A stretch of DNA of 45,869 nt from Nitrosomonadaceae bacterium (GCA_030646695.1 JAUSLF010000020.1:1-45869), one strand, 5' to 3'. Positions 8,801 through 18,147 are shown, numbered from the stretch's first letter. Program-made: numbers and translations. The notes: generated by a model not told the origin, from the sequence alone.

Positions 8801-10730
8801 CCGCACCATCCAGGAATCGGGCAAGGACCTGCTCGCGCTCATCAACGAGATCCTCGATCTGTCCAAGATCGAATCCGGCACGGTCACGCTGGAACTGGGG
8901 GACGTTTCCTTCGCCAATGTGCTCAGCCAGACCGATCGCACCTTCCGCCATGTCGCCGAAAACCGCGGCTTGGGCTTCGCCATCGAACTGGCGCCGGGCC
9001 TGCCCGCGACCATCGTCACCGACGAGCAGCGCCTGCTGCAGGTGCTGAAGAATCTGCTCTCGAACTCATTCAAGTTCACCCAGAAGGGCCGCGTCGCAGT
9101 GCGCATCGAGCCGGTGGACTCCGGCTGGAGCATCGACCACCCCATGCTTAACCGCGCCGAATCGGTGGTCGGCTTCTACATCAGCGACACCGGCATCGGC
9201 ATAGCGCCCGACAAACAGAAGATCATCTTCGAGGCTTTCCAGCAGGCCGATGCCGGTACCGCGCGCAAGTACGGCGGCACCGGCCTGGGCCTGTCCATCA
9301 GCCGCGAGATCGCGCGCCTGCTAAGCGGTGAGCTGCGCCTGCTCGCCAGCGAGCCCGGCAAGGGCAGCACCTTCGTGCTGTTCCTGCCGTTCACGGCGCC
9401 GGAGCAGAAATCCGGCGGCGGGCGCGCATCGTCCCGCGGCGAGCCGCGCGCACCGGATCACGAGGCGGAACAGCCTGCGCCGGCGCAGGAGAACGATGCT
9501 GGCCCAAAGGCCGGCGCGAAGACGGTCACCGATGATCGTGCGGAGATCAATGCTGGCGACCACACGCTGCTCATCATCGAGGACGATGCCAAGTTTGCCG
9601 CCATCCTGCTGCAGGCGGCGAGAGAGCGGGGCTTCAAGGGCATCATCGCGCTGTGCGGCGGCGACGGGCTGCGGTTCGCCACGGAGTTCAGGCCGACGGC
9701 CATCACCCTCGATCTCACGCTGCCGGACATGGACGGCTGGGTGCTGCTGGAAAAACTGAAGCGCAACCCGGATACGCGCCACATCCCGGTCGAGATCATC
9801 TCCGTCGAAGATAACCGGCCGCGCGGACTGCGCTTCGGCGCCTTCGAATATCTGGTCAAGCCGGTCACCGCCGAGGCGATCAAGAAAGCGCTGATAGATG
9901 TGCGCAAGTTCGCCGAACTGGAAATGAAGGACCTGCTGGTGGCCGACGGCAACGAGGCGCAGCGCAAGAATATCGTCGCGCTGATCGGTAACGGCGACGT
10001 GCGCATCAAGACCGTCGTCACGGCGAAGGCGGCGCTGGCGACGCTGAAGAAGAAGCGCTACGACTGCATGGTGCTCGACCTCAACCTGCCCGACATGAGC
10101 GCCGCCGAGATGATCGAGGCGATCCAGGCAAGTGATCTCACGCGGGACATGCCAGTGATCGTGTATGGCCTCGACGCGTTGCCGAAGAAGGAACAGGAAC
10201 ACATCAAGGCGCTGACCAGGAAGGGCATCATCAAGGAGGCGAATTCGCCGGAGCGGCTGCTCGACGAGTCGGCGCTGTACCTGCACCGGGTCGTCTCGAA
10301 GCTGCCACCCGACCGGCGCAAGATACTGGAGCAGCTCTACTCCCACACCAGCTCGCTGAACGGCAAGAAGGTGCTGGTGGTTGACGACGACATGCGCAAC
10401 ATCTTCGCGCTGACTTCGGCGCTGGAGAGGAACGGCATGACGGTGCTCTCCGCCGAGAACGGCAAGGCGGCTATCGAGACGCTGAAGAAGAATCCAGAAA
10501 TCGACATCGCGCTGATGGACATCATGATGCCGGAGATGGACGGCTACGAGACCATGCACCGCATCCGCGCCATCAAGAAGTTCGAGGCCCTGCCGATAAT
10601 CGCGCTGACCGCCAAGGCCATGATGGGCGACCGCGAGAAATGCATCGAGGCCGGCGCCTCGGACTACGTCTCGAAGCCGGTGGACGTGGACCAGTTGCTG
10701 TCGCTGTTGCGGGTGTGGCTGTATCGCTAG
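5832..10730 (+). CDS. Giant cytosolic poly-HAMP hybrid histidine kinase with three receiver domains
   Basis: 1632 residues with no membrane segment. The order is an N-terminal HAMP-like region (1-151), six 92-residue HAMP-type repeats (152-703), and a GAF domain (about 730-880). A long coiled coil follows, then HisKA with His958 ([12 protein letters not shown]) and an HATPase with GTGLGLS. Three receivers have phospho-Asp D1294, D1416 and D1563. The second receiver lacks part of the usual acidic pocket (VADGNE) and may be degenerate. The architecture resembles group III (Nik1/Os-1-like) kinases, in which stacked HAMP domains sense osmotic or envelope stress; applying that role here is inference. 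GGGAG lies just before ATG 5832. It likely feeds the neighbouring regulators by phosphorelay. Confidence 0.93.
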   Translation: MTMNQSTPPDQLDAKQLLAVLDAYKKGDFTQRMPGDLVGLPGKIADTLNEIIDMAADTTAEFERVAQLVGKQGKIGERIKLPVMKGSWAGLIDSSNTLIEDLVSPLNEMARVINAVATGDLSQTVPTEIDNKKLEGQFLKSAEMVNDMVTRLGTFASEVTRVAREVGTEGKLGGQASVPGVAGTWKDLTDNVNSMAANLTGQVRNIAQVTTAVAQGDLGKKITVETKGEILELSNTINTMVDQLSTFASEVTRVAREVGTDGKLGGQADVKDVAGTWKSLTESVNGMAANLTSQVRNIAQVTTAVATGDLGKKITVEAKGEILELKDTINTMVDQLSTFASEVTRVAREVGTDGKLGGQATVAGVSGTWKDLTDSVNGMASNLTAQVRNIAEVTVAVANGDLSHKITVDVRGEFMQLKETINTMVDQLRSFASEVTRVAREVGMEGRLGGQAAVPGVSGTWKDLTESVNMLAANLTSQVRNIAQVTTAVANGDLSKKITVDVKGEILELKNTVNTMVDQLNSFAAEVTRVAREVGTEGKLGGQSMVHGISGTWKDLTDNVNFMAANLTSQVRGIAKVVTAVANGDLRKKLTVEAKGEIADLADTINGMTDTLALFSDQVTSVAREVGVEGKLGGQANVPGAAGTWKDLTDNVNGLAANLTSQVRAIADVATAVTKGDLTRSIRVEARGEVAELKDNVNEMIRNLRETTRQNSEQDWLKTNLAKFTRLLQGQRDLTAVSKMVLSELAPLISGQHSVFYIMDETVPESPRLKLLSAYAFKERKSLASEWKIGEGLVGQCAYEKQRILLTNVPSDYIEIISGLGEARPQNIIVLPITFENKVKAVIEIASFTPFSPIHQTFLDQLSESIGIVLNTIEANMRTEDLLKQSQSLAQELQSGQEELRQTNEELEEKAHLLEEQKIEVERKNREVESAKLSLEEKAEQLSLTSKYKSEFLSNMSHELRTPLNSLLILAQQLAENSQGNLEEKQVEYARTIQESGKDLLALINEILDLSKIESGTVTLELGDVSFANVLSQTDRTFRHVAENRGLGFAIELAPGLPATIVTDEQRLLQVLKNLLSNSFKFTQKGRVAVRIEPVDSGWSIDHPMLNRAESVVGFYISDTGIGIAPDKQKIIFEAFQQADAGTARKYGGTGLGLSISREIARLLSGELRLLASEPGKGSTFVLFLPFTAPEQKSGGGRASSRGEPRAPDHEAEQPAPAQENDAGPKAGAKTVTDDRAEINAGDHTLLIIEDDAKFAAILLQAARERGFKGIIALCGGDGLRFATEFRPTAITLDLTLPDMDGWVLLEKLKRNPDTRHIPVEIISVEDNRPRGLRFGAFEYLVKPVTAEAIKKALIDVRKFAELEMKDLLVADGNEAQRKNIVALIGNGDVRIKTVVTAKAALATLKKKRYDCMVLDLNLPDMSAAEMIEAIQASDLTRDMPVIVYGLDALPKKEQEHIKALTRKGIIKEANSPERLLDESALYLHRVVSKLPPDRRKILEQLYSHTSSLNGKKVLVVDDDMRNIFALTSALERNGMTVLSAENGKAAIETLKKNPEIDIALMDIMMPEMDGYETMHRIRAIKKFEALPIIALTAKAMMGDREKCIEAGASDYVSKPVDVDQLLSLLRVWLYR
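6285..7940 (+). repeat. Six tandem 276-bp coding repeats (92-residue HAMP units)
   Basis: Each unit is exactly 276 bp and starts at [16 protein letters not shown]. It continues through [10 protein letters not shown] and [16 protein letters not shown], and closes with NTMVDQ or a variant. Units 1-5 are most alike; unit 6 (ending EMIRN) is the most divergent. Unit boundaries are 6285, 6561, 6837, 7113, 7389 and 7665. High DNA identity makes copy-number change by recombination possible. Confidence 0.95.
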
Positions 10731-10746
10731 CGAGAAGACCGCCGTC

Positions 10747-11064
10747 ATGCATGATCCCGTTTCCCGATTCGTGAGCGATGCCATCCGCGAGATGGTCGAA
10801 CTTCAGGTGCGGGAAAGCGCGCCGCCCGAGGCCCGGCGGAATGTGGCGCGCCTGGTCGGCCAAGGCTTTCTGCGCGAGGAAGCCTTGGCGCTGATAGGCT
10901 GCGTGCTGTCGCGCGAGATGTTCAATGCGCTCGATAGCGGGCAGCCTTTCGATGCGCGCCGGTATACCGCCGCGCTGGCGATGCTGCCGGCCCTGCCGTG
11001 GGATGACGATCGCCCGCTTCCCCCGACAGAGGGAAACCCGTCCGGATACGCCAGGGAGGCATGA
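10747..11064 (+). CDS. Small conserved-looking protein of unknown function
   Basis: 105 residues, no membrane segment or signal peptide. The N-terminal half is predicted helical (FVSDAIREMVELQVRE, ARLVGQGFLREEALALIGCVLSREMF), and the tail is Pro-rich. It starts 16 bp after the giant kinase and ends two bases before the next ATG, so it is inside the operon. Its fixed place between signalling genes suggests an adaptor or small regulator, but no family could be named. Confidence 0.75.
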   Translation: MHDPVSRFVSDAIREMVELQVRESAPPEARRNVARLVGQGFLREEALALIGCVLSREMFNALDSGQPFDARRYTAALAMLPALPWDDDRPLPPTEGNPSGYAREA

Positions 11065-11065
11065 C

Positions 11066-11281
11066 ATGCGCTATTTCCTGAACCTTGCCATCAACTGGAA
11101 ACTCGTGCCGGGATTCAGCATTGGCGTGGCTTTCTTCATCCTGGTCAGCGGCACCGCCATATTTGCCATGACCGTGCTGCGCGGCACCCAGACCGGGATT
11201 CAGGAGATCCAGCTCAATAACGTCATCGACTGCCTGGCGCTGGATGCCAGGCTGAACAGAAACAGGGGGGGTGAACAGTGA
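11066..11281 (+). pseudogene. Truncated membrane-sensor N-terminus (chemoreceptor or CHASE3-kinase type)
   Basis: 71 codons: a short cytosolic start (MRYFLNLAINWKLVPGF), one strong membrane helix (IGVAFFILVSGTAIFAMTVL) and the beginning of a periplasmic helix (GIQEIQLNNVIDCLALDARLNRNR). Then GGEQ-stop follows abruptly. This is the usual opening of methyl-accepting receptors and CHASE3-type kinases, which run to 500 residues or more. The gene appears to have lost nearly all of its length, with the CheR gene starting exactly at its stop (TGATG). Its loss removes the most obvious methylation substrate in the cluster. Confidence 0.6.
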
Positions 11282-12141
11282 TGACGAACGGCCAGGATAA
11301 GCAGCCGCAGGCGGCCGAGGCCATCGAGGCCATCGAGACCATCGAGACGCCGCTGCTGCTCGAGGCCATGTTCCAGCGTTACGGCTACGATTTCCGCGAG
11401 TACGCCCCGGCCTCGCTCAGGCGGCGGTTGCGCCGTGCCATGCAGATCGAAGGCCTGGCGACACTTTCCGCGTTCCAGGACCGCATTCTGCGCGACTCCA
11501 AGATGATGGCGCGCTTTCTCAATATCGTCTCGGTGGACGTCACCGCCATGTTCCGCGATCCCGGCTTCTACCGCACCTTCCGCGACAAGGTCGTGCCGGG
11601 GCTGCGCGAACAGCCGCTGATCCGTTTCTGGCATGTCGGCTGCGCGACCGGCGAGGAAGTCTATTCGATGGCCATTATCCTACACGAGGAGGGTCTGCTC
11701 GAGCGCACCAGGATCTATGCCACCGACATCAACCCGCGCGGCATCGAATGCGGCCAGAACGCCATCTACCCGATCCGCAACATGCAGGAGTTCACCACCA
11801 GCTACCAGAAGGCCGGCGGCCGCGCGGCCTTCTCCGACTACTACACCGCGCGGGGCGACAGCATCATCCTGCGCGATTTCCTGCGCCGGAACATCGTCTG
11901 GGCCGAGCACAACCTTGTCACCGACGCTTCCTTCAACGAGTTCCACGCCATTCTCTGCCGCAACGTCATGATCTACTTCAAGCTCCCGTTGCAGCAGCGC
12001 GTACACCAGCTCATTTACGACAGCCTGGTGATGGGCGGCGCGCTCGGCCTCGGCAGCGCCGAATCGCTGCGATTTACGCCGCTGGAGGACCATTACGAGC
12101 CGATCGGCAGCGCGGAGAAACTGTATCGCAAGGTAAAGTGA
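11281..12141 (+). CDS. CheR-type protein-glutamate methyltransferase
   Basis: 286 residues. An N-terminal helical domain (LLEAMFQRYGYDFREY, LRRRLRRAM) is followed by a Rossmann SAM-binding domain with HVGCATGEEVYS, YATDIN and ILCRNVMIYF, all typical of CheR. It methylates glutamates on chemoreceptors or on receptor-like kinases using S-adenosylmethionine. ATG 11281 was chosen; GTG 11278 is one codon earlier. A nine-base repeat in the 5' coding part (11320-11349) gives AIEAIETIET. A matching CheB lies next, but no intact receptor does. The CheR-family call is secure; a chemotaxis role is not. Confidence 0.9.
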   Translation: MTNGQDKQPQAAEAIEAIETIETPLLLEAMFQRYGYDFREYAPASLRRRLRRAMQIEGLATLSAFQDRILRDSKMMARFLNIVSVDVTAMFRDPGFYRTFRDKVVPGLREQPLIRFWHVGCATGEEVYSMAIILHEEGLLERTRIYATDINPRGIECGQNAIYPIRNMQEFTTSYQKAGGRAAFSDYYTARGDSIILRDFLRRNIVWAEHNLVTDASFNEFHAILCRNVMIYFKLPLQQRVHQLIYDSLVMGGALGLGSAESLRFTPLEDHYEPIGSAEKLYRKVK

Positions 12142-12310
12142 GAAAATGCCGCATCTGCTTTGCAGAAAGGACTTATGGGAGGGCGGTTTCAATGACCAAG
12201 TGCAAAAAGCGCAGCATGATGCTGCCTGAAATCGAAAGCGTCCGGGGTGAGCAACGCTGCGCGGCTCCTTGTGCTTCATTCCGCAAAAGTAAACTTTTAG
12301 AGGCTCCCTT

Positions 12311-12877
12311 ATGAAATACGCCCTCGTCGTCATCGGCGCTTCGCTCGGCGGCTTGCGCGCCATGCAGACGATCCTGTCGGCGCTACCGGCCGACTTCCGC
12401 CTGCCGGTAGCGCTGGTGCAGCACCGTCCGCAGGATGCCGGCGACGAGCTGGCCTTCGTGCTGCGCAAGCACTGCGCCCTGCCGCTGCACGAAGTGGAAG
12501 ACAAGACCGCCATAGGGGCCGGCGCGGTGTACATCGCGCCGCCGGGCTACCACCTGCTGGTGGATGGCGACCATTTTGCGCTGAGCACCGAGGCCCCGGT
12601 ACTTTGGGCGCGGCCGTCGATCGACATACTGTTCGAGTCCGCCGCCGAAGCCTTCGGCCCGCGCCTGATCGGCGTAACGCTGACCGGCACCGGACAGGAC
12701 GGCGCGCTCGGGCTGACGGTGGTCCACCGCCATGGCGGTATGGCGCTGGTGGAATCACCGGAAACCGCCCACGCCAAAGAGATGCCGCAGGCGGCGATCG
12801 CCATGGGGCGGGGCAAGATACAGCTCGAGCTCGAAGCCATCGGGCCGTATCTCGTCGAACTGAGCTTGAAGGAGTAA
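12311..12877 (+). CDS. Stand-alone CheB-type methylesterase domain
   Basis: 188 residues, a CheB catalytic domain without the receiver domain of canonical CheB. The catalytic triad is visible: Ser11 (GASLGG), His38 (VQHRP) and Asp130 (TGTGQDGA). It would remove methyl groups, or deamidate glutamines, on the targets of the neighbouring CheR. Without its own receiver it must be controlled through another protein, perhaps the hybrid kinase directly downstream (4-bp gap). A 169-bp spacer separates it from cheR. Confidence 0.9.
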   Translation: MKYALVVIGASLGGLRAMQTILSALPADFRLPVALVQHRPQDAGDELAFVLRKHCALPLHEVEDKTAIGAGAVYIAPPGYHLLVDGDHFALSTEAPVLWARPSIDILFESAAEAFGPRLIGVTLTGTGQDGALGLTVVHRHGGMALVESPETAHAKEMPQAAIAMGRGKIQLELEAIGPYLVELSLKE

Positions 12878-12881
12878 ATTC

Positions 12882-15008
12882 ATGGAGTTGCCCAAGGTCG
12901 AGATTCCCGCCCTGTCTGGCGCCACTGGCCGGCAACGCATTGAGGTGCCAGCGGGCGAGCGCGCCAGCGTGCTGGTGGTGGACGATAAACCGGATAGAGC
13001 GGCGGCGCTGGCGGCCATCCTCGCCGAAATGGGGCTGGAGGTGGTCGTGGTGCACTCTGGCCGCGAGGCGCTGCGCCGGCTGCTGGCGCGCGACTTCGCG
13101 CTGATCCTGCTCGACGTGAGCATGCCGGTCATGGACGGTTACGAGACGGCCCAGCTCATCCATGAACGCCCGCGCTCAGCCTACATCCCCATCATCTTTG
13201 TCACCACCGAGGCACCTGGTCGCGTAAAGGGCTACACCGCCGGCGCGGTGGACTGGATCTACTCGCCCATTGTGCCGGAGATCCTCAAGGCCAGGGCCGG
13301 CGTCTTCGTTGATCTGTACTACCTGACCTTCATCGCCCGCCGCCAGGCGCGCGAGCTGCAGGAGCGCACCGAGGAGATCGCACACAAGAACACCCTGCTG
13401 CTGGAGGCCTCGCGCCTGAAGTCGGAGTTCCTCGCCAACATGTCACACGAGCTGCGCACGCCGCTCAATGCCATCATCGGCTTTTCCGAGCTGCTCAAGG
13501 ACGGCCTGATGGGCGAGATGAACGCCAAGCAGAAGAGCTGCGTGGCCGACATTTACGACTCGGGTTCCCACCTGCTCTCGCTCATCAACGACATCCTCGA
13601 CCTGTCGAAAGTCGAGGCCGGCCGTATGATCCTGGAAGCCGAGCCCATGGATGTCGCCATGGCCATCCAGTCGGGCCTTGTCATGCTCAAGGAGAAGGCG
13701 CTGGCGCACAGTATCCGGCTGACACTGGAGATGCCGTCCAAACCGGGCGAGACCATCGCCGACGAGCGCAAGTTCAAACAGATACTCTACAACCTGCTGT
13801 CGAACGCCGTAAAGTTCACGCCCGACGGCGGCGAGGTGCGGGTGGTGGTGCGCCGGGTCAAGCGCGCCGATGTGCGCATCGATCCGCCCGAAGGTATGGC
13901 GGCGCGCATACTGCCGCTGCCGGACAACGATTTCGGCGAGTTCCTCGAGGTCGCCGTCGGCGACAACGGCATCGGCATCGAGGAACGCGATCTCGGCCGC
14001 CTGTTCCATGCCTTCACGCAGCTCGACACAGCGGTGGCGCGCAAGTTCGAGGGCACCGGCCTCGGCCTGGTGTTGACGCGCCGCCTGGCCGCTCTGCACG
14101 GCGGCACCGTCGGTGTAGTCAGCGCGCCCAAGCGCGGCACGATGTTCGTCGTCTGGGTGCCATGGCGCAGGCCCGAAGCAGCCGGATCGGCTGCGGCGCA
14201 GCAGGGGCAGATCGAGAAACCGGCGGCCGCGCCGAACCTACCAGGGCCGCCGTGCGCCGCGCCACTGGCGTTGGTAATCGACGACGATGACAAGGCGGCC
14301 GATATCCTGCGCATCAACCTCGAGAACGAGGGCTTCCGCGTCATGCGCGCGGCCGACGGCAAGGCCGGCATAGAACTCGCCGCAGGCGAGGTGCCGGACC
14401 TGATCACGCTGGATATCCTGCTGCCCAAACTGGGCGGCTGGGAGGTGCTGGCGCGCCTCAAGGCCGATCCGCGCCTGGCCACTATCCCGGTGGTGATCGT
14501 CTCAGTGGCGGTGGACAATAAGCAGTGCGGCTACACCCTCGGCGCCGCCAGCGTGCTACAGAAGCCGGTGACGCGCGAAACCCTGCTGCAGACGTTGGCG
14601 GGACTCGGCATCACCAAGCAGCGCGGTGGGCGCAAGATCATGGTGCTGGTGGTGGACGACGACCCGAAGGCGGTGGAGCTGGTGGCGCAGCAGCTCAAGG
14701 GCTGCGGCTGCGAGATAGTGCGCGCTTACGGCGGGGGCGAGGCGTTGGAGTCAGTCAGGCAGCAGTTGCCGGATCTCGTCATCCTCGACCTGATGATGCC
14801 AGACATCAACGGCTTCGAGGTGGTGGAGGCGATCAAGTCGCGGCCGGAGACCGCCGCCGTGCCCATTGTCATCCTGACCGCGAAGATCGTCACGCCGGCG
14901 GACCGCAAGCGCCTCAACGGCTACATCGAGAAAATCGTCGAGAAATCCAGCTTCGATCGCGAGAAGTTCCTGACCGAAGTACGGCGGGTACTGGGGAAAC
15001 GGAAATAA
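12882..15008 (+). CDS. Hybrid histidine kinase REC-HisKA-HATPase-REC-REC
   Basis: 708 residues, cytosolic. The N-terminal receiver has D78 (LLDVSMPVMDG). A coiled linker leads to HisKA His189 ([14 protein letters not shown]), then an HATPase (about 290-430, with GTGLGLV). The last two receivers carry D511 (TLDILLPKLGG) and D636 (ILDLMMPDING). The receiver in front of the kinase suggests it is itself the target of another kinase, probably the poly-HAMP protein. Expected output goes to the CheY-like protein and the HD-GYP regulator. It follows cheB with a 4-bp gap. Confidence 0.93.
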   Translation: MELPKVEIPALSGATGRQRIEVPAGERASVLVVDDKPDRAAALAAILAEMGLEVVVVHSGREALRRLLARDFALILLDVSMPVMDGYETAQLIHERPRSAYIPIIFVTTEAPGRVKGYTAGAVDWIYSPIVPEILKARAGVFVDLYYLTFIARRQARELQERTEEIAHKNTLLLEASRLKSEFLANMSHELRTPLNAIIGFSELLKDGLMGEMNAKQKSCVADIYDSGSHLLSLINDILDLSKVEAGRMILEAEPMDVAMAIQSGLVMLKEKALAHSIRLTLEMPSKPGETIADERKFKQILYNLLSNAVKFTPDGGEVRVVVRRVKRADVRIDPPEGMAARILPLPDNDFGEFLEVAVGDNGIGIEERDLGRLFHAFTQLDTAVARKFEGTGLGLVLTRRLAALHGGTVGVVSAPKRGTMFVVWVPWRRPEAAGSAAAQQGQIEKPAAAPNLPGPPCAAPLALVIDDDDKAADILRINLENEGFRVMRAADGKAGIELAAGEVPDLITLDILLPKLGGWEVLARLKADPRLATIPVVIVSVAVDNKQCGYTLGAASVLQKPVTRETLLQTLAGLGITKQRGGRKIMVLVVDDDPKAVELVAQQLKGCGCEIVRAYGGGEALESVRQQLPDLVILDLMMPDINGFEVVEAIKSRPETAAVPIVILTAKIVTPADRKRLNGYIEKIVEKSSFDREKFLTEVRRVLGKRK

Positions 15009-15027
15009 CAAATCTCAAGAGATCATC

Positions 15028-15408
15028 ATGGCACGCATACTCATCGTCGAGGACAACATCATCAACCAGCGGCTGGCCATCGCCATGCTCGGACAGGGAG
15101 GGCATGAATCCCTCGTGGCCGGGGACGCCGACACCGGCCTGGAGCTCGCTCGCCGCGAGCGGCCGGACCTGATCCTGATGGATATTCAGTTGCCCGGCAT
15201 GGACGGCCTGGAGGCAACGCGCCGTCTCAAGGCCGATCCAGCCACCGCCGCCATCCCGGTCATCGCGCTGACCGCCTTCGCCATGAAGGGTGACAGAGAA
15301 CGCATGTTGGAAGCCGGCTGCGACGGCTATCTCGCCAAACCCTACCACTTGCCCAGCCTGCTGGCAGCGGTGGATTCGCTGTTGAGAGGATCAGATCCTA
15401 ATCCGTGA
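15028..15408 (+). CDS. Single-domain response regulator (CheY/DivK-like)
   Basis: 126 residues, a receiver domain only. Acidic residues E8/D9, phospho-Asp52 (LMDIQLPGMDG), the Thr/Ala switch at 82-83 and Lys104 are all present. It starts 19 bp after the hybrid kinase and closes the signalling operon. Without an output domain it would act by protein contact, such as phosphotransfer or an allosteric effect. The DNA composition changes after its stop. Confidence 0.93.
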   Translation: MARILIVEDNIINQRLAIAMLGQGGHESLVAGDADTGLELARRERPDLILMDIQLPGMDGLEATRRLKADPATAAIPVIALTAFAMKGDRERMLEAGCDGYLAKPYHLPSLLAAVDSLLRGSDPNP

Positions 15409-15518
15409 AATTAGCGAGAAAATCCTGATTGCCAACTTCGGGGAAGCAAAGATAAGTGAGTCTGCCCAGAACCTTAGATATTTAATGGTGTCACAGAGTC
15501 CGTATGAAGCATAATTTC

Positions 15519-15546
15519 TTGACTAATTGCCCGTTTCCCTTTAAAT
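15519..15546 (+). promoter_or_regulatory. Possible promoter of the desaturase gene
   Basis: TTGACT (15519-15524) and TTAAAT (15541-15546) are 16 bp apart, about 50 bp before the desaturase ATG. The -35 is good and the -10 weak. The 186-bp gap after the signalling operon contains no other gene. Confidence 0.4.
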
Positions 15547-15594
15547 TGCAGCGTTATTTCATCCTGAAATTCATCCTAAAAGGATTGCAACCAC

Positions 15595-16764
15595 ATGACC
15601 TTAGGCCTTATTGATTTGCCCTGGTGGGGCTATATTGTAGTTACCCTGGTTCTCACCCACATCTCCATTGTCGGCATCACCATCTTTCTGCATCGCCATC
15701 AGGCGCACCGGGCGCTGGATCTGCATCCTATACCCAGTCATTTTTTCCGTTTCTGGCTGTGGCTCACCACCGGCATGGAAACCAAACAATGGGCAGCAGT
15801 GCACCGCAAACATCACGCCAAATGTGAAACTGCTGACGACCCCCATAGCCCGGTAATTTATGGCATCGGCAAGGTGCTGAGAGAAGGCTCTGAACTCTAC
15901 CGGAAAGAAGCCAGGAATCCGGAGACCCTGGAGAGATATGGCCATGGCACCCCCGATGACTGGCTGGAGCGCAATGTCTACGCCAAGCACAGTGCCAGGG
16001 GTGTTGCACTGATGCTGATTATCGACGTTGTCCTGTTCGGCCCCATCGGGCTTACCATGTGGGCGGTGCAAATGCTCTGGTCGCCAGTCATGGCTGCCGG
16101 CATTATTAACGGCGTCGGTCACTACTGGGGTTACCGTAACTTCCAGGCAGAAGATGCCAGCCGCAATGTTATTCCCTGGGGCATCCTTATCGGCGGGGAA
16201 GAATTACATAACAATCACCATGCTTATGCCACTTCCGCACGGCTATCCAATAAATGGTATGAGTTCGACATTGGCTGGATGTACATATGCATTCTGGAAT
16301 TCATGGGACTCGCTCAGGTGAAGAAGGTCGCGCCCAAATTGCGCTTCGATACGGCCAAGACCCAATGTGATCTCGACACGCTGCAAGCCGTCATCTCTCA
16401 TCGCTACGAAGTGCTGGCGAAATATGCCCAGTCGCTCAAACTTACACTTGCCAAAGAAATTGATCACCTGAAAGAAGCGACTACACATCACGGCGTAGAT
16501 CGTTCCACTCTCAAGCGTTGGGTGCTGGCTGACTCTAAAACATTGAAAGAAGATGAACGCACCAAGCTGAATCTGATGCTGAGCAAGACCACGACGCTGG
16601 ATAAGGTTTATACCATGCGCGAGGAACTCATGTCGGTGTGGCAGCGCTCCGCCTCAACCAAAGATGAGCTGGTCAAGCAATTGGAAGACTGGTGTCGTCG
16701 TGCAGAAGAAAGTGGTATCGAAGTGCTGCAGAATTTCTCCCGCAGGCTACGCTGCTACGCATAG
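15595..16764 (+). CDS. Membrane fatty-acid (acyl-CoA/acyl-lipid) desaturase with C-terminal extension
   Basis: 389 residues. The three histidine boxes of membrane di-iron desaturases are present: HRHQAH (33-38), HRKHH (70-74) and HNNHH (205-209). Hydrophobic helices occur at about 12-32, 52-60, 136-158 and 160-175. It should introduce a cis double bond into acyl chains, adjusting membrane fluidity. The last 90 residues (from about 300: STLKRWVLADS ... LEDWCRRAEESGIEVLQNFSRRL) are not part of the desaturase fold. Their pattern of Leu/Trp/Arg looks like the C-terminal region of ISL3-type transposases, a resemblance noted by eye. Similar-length desaturases exist in other betaproteobacteria, so the extension is probably inherited. 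Confidence 0.92.
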   Translation: MTLGLIDLPWWGYIVVTLVLTHISIVGITIFLHRHQAHRALDLHPIPSHFFRFWLWLTTGMETKQWAAVHRKHHAKCETADDPHSPVIYGIGKVLREGSELYRKEARNPETLERYGHGTPDDWLERNVYAKHSARGVALMLIIDVVLFGPIGLTMWAVQMLWSPVMAAGIINGVGHYWGYRNFQAEDASRNVIPWGILIGGEELHNNHHAYATSARLSNKWYEFDIGWMYICILEFMGLAQVKKVAPKLRFDTAKTQCDLDTLQAVISHRYEVLAKYAQSLKLTLAKEIDHLKEATTHHGVDRSTLKRWVLADSKTLKEDERTKLNLMLSKTTTLDKVYTMREELMSVWQRSASTKDELVKQLEDWCRRAEESGIEVLQNFSRRLRCYA

Positions 16765-16795
16765 CGCATCAGCAAGGCACCATACTGTTCGTTCA

Positions 16796-16814
16796 ACGCA
16801 GTACAACCCTGCGT
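16796..16814. terminator. Hairpin between convergent desaturase and rpmG
   Basis: ACGCAG (16796-16801) pairs perfectly with CTGCGT (16809-16814) across a 7-nt loop and is followed on the + strand by CTTTAA. It is a weak terminator candidate for the two converging genes. Confidence 0.35.
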
Positions 16815-16829
16815 CTTTAACAAACAATG

Positions 16830-16985
16830 CTACTTGAGCTTGGTTTCCTTATATTTGACGTGCTTGCGTACCACCGGATCGAATTTCAGGATTTCCAATT
16901 TCTCCGGGGTAGTGCGTTTGTTCTTGGTGGTGGTATAAAAATGCCCCGTTCCAGCCGAGGATTCAAGTTTGATTTTCTCGCGCAT
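16830..16985 (-). CDS. rpmG: 50S ribosomal protein L33
   Basis: 51 residues, the normal length: [24 protein letters not shown], then [25 protein letters not shown]. This is the cysteine-free (zinc-independent) form of L33. It lies 29 bp downstream of rpmB on the same strand, the standard rpmBG arrangement. Confidence 0.95.
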   Translation of the reverse strand: MREKIKLESSAGTGHFYTTTKNKRTTPEKLEILKFDPVVRKHVKYKETKLK

Positions 16986-17014
16986 GAGAATTCCTTAAGT
17001 TATTTGTTCGCTTG

Positions 17015-17251
17015 TTAGATGCTGTCGCCGTTGGCGCGCATTCCCGCCAGCACAGCGTCAATACCATTCTTGTCTATGGTGCGTAGCGCTGCATTGGACA
17101 AGCGCAGCCTGATCCAGCGATTCTCGCTCTCAACCCAGAATTTGCGACGCTGCAGGTTGGGCAGAAAACGTCGTTTGGTCTTGTTGTTAGCGTGGGAAAC
17201 ATTGTGACCTGACATGGGTTTCTTGCCGGTAACTTCGCATACTCGTGCCAT
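17015..17251 (-). CDS. rpmB: 50S ribosomal protein L28
   Basis: 78 residues: [23 protein letters not shown], then [29 protein letters not shown] at 17251 gives the family-standard start; an upstream in-frame extension is not conserved-looking. First gene of rpmB-rpmG. It lacks the CxxC pairs of zinc-binding L28. Confidence 0.95.
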   Translation of the reverse strand: MARVCEVTGKKPMSGHNVSHANNKTKRRFLPNLQRRKFWVESENRWIRLRLSNAALRTIDKNGIDAVLAGMRANGDSI

Positions 17252-17314
17252 GATGATGCACTCCAGAATTCGCAAAAGGGCGCATTATATCCTGATTCCA
17301 GGGAATTTCTCAAA

Positions 17315-17989
17315 TCAAATCAATCCGCGCTCGGCAAATGACATCGCAGTCCCGCCGCCAACGATGAAATGATCCAGCACCTTCACGTCCACCAGCGCGA
17401 GCGCCTGTTTTAACGACTGGGTCAGAATTTCGTCGGCCTGACTCGGTTCCGCCACGCCGGAAGGATGATTATGGGCGAAAATCATTGCCGCTGCATTGTG
17501 ATACAGCGCGCGCTTCACCACCTCGCGCGGATACACGCTGGTCTGGGTGAGGGTGCCGTTGAACAGCTCCTCGGCAGCGATGGCACGGTTCTGAGCATCA
17601 AGAAAAATGCCGACGAAGATCTCGTGCTTTTTACCCTCGAGACTGAGACGCAAGTAATCTCGCACCGATTTCGGCGAGTTCATGGCATCACCGCTTTTCA
17701 GCTCTTCCTCCAGGGCGCGCCGTGCCATTTCCAATACCGCCTGCAATTGCGCGTACTTGGCCGGCCCCATTCCGGGTACCTGGCAGAATGTGGTTTGATT
17801 GGCGGCAAACAGACTGGTCAAGCTGCCGAAACGCGTAAGCAGCTCACGCGCCAGATCCACTGCACTTTTCCCCACCATGCCGGTACGCAGGAATAGTGCC
17901 AGCAGCTCGGCATCGGAAAGATACGCGGCGCCGTTTTTCAGGAGCTTTTCGCGCGGGCGTTCGGATTCTGGCCAGTCTGGAATTGCCAT
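17315..17989 (-). CDS. radC: RadC family protein (JAMM-type, UPF0758)
   Basis: 224 residues. An N-terminal helix-hairpin-helix-like region contains [13 protein letters not shown] (about 72-84). The C-terminal JAMM metalloprotease-fold motif is complete: H173 and H175 (AHNHPSG) and D186 (SQAD). The biochemical role of RadC is unsettled; the old link to recombinational repair was not upheld for E. coli. Divergent from coaBC, with rpmBG downstream, a gene order common in proteobacteria. Confidence 0.92.
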   Translation of the reverse strand: MAIPDWPESERPREKLLKNGAAYLSDAELLALFLRTGMVGKSAVDLARELLTRFGSLTSLFAANQTTFCQVPGMGPAKYAQLQAVLEMARRALEEELKSGDAMNSPKSVRDYLRLSLEGKKHEIFVGIFLDAQNRAIAAEELFNGTLTQTSVYPREVVKRALYHNAAAMIFAHNHPSGVAEPSQADEILTQSLKQALALVDVKVLDHFIVGGGTAMSFAERGLI

Positions 17990-18147
17990 GGTTTAACCCG
18001 CAGCGCGAAAAATAATAGATAAACAAAAAATAGAACATGCGCCCGGAAAAAGCAACCTAACCGGAGCCAGCGACCTCCCTCTGTAATGCAATACCGTTTT
18101 TAGGTTAAACTCTTGCTCCCGTCAAGACAATTCAATTTGCTGTGAAT

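Noticed and set aside
9321..10784. 487-codon minus-strand frame opposite the kinase receivers
   Set aside because: The His/Arg/Val-rich composition is typical of antisense to GC-rich genes, and the + strand domains are unmistakable.
12192..12314. 40-codon open frame between cheR and cheB ending in ATGA with cheB
   Set aside because: No ribosome site, odd composition (Cys/Lys/Ser) and no conservation evidence; it could be a leader, but the support is too weak to call.
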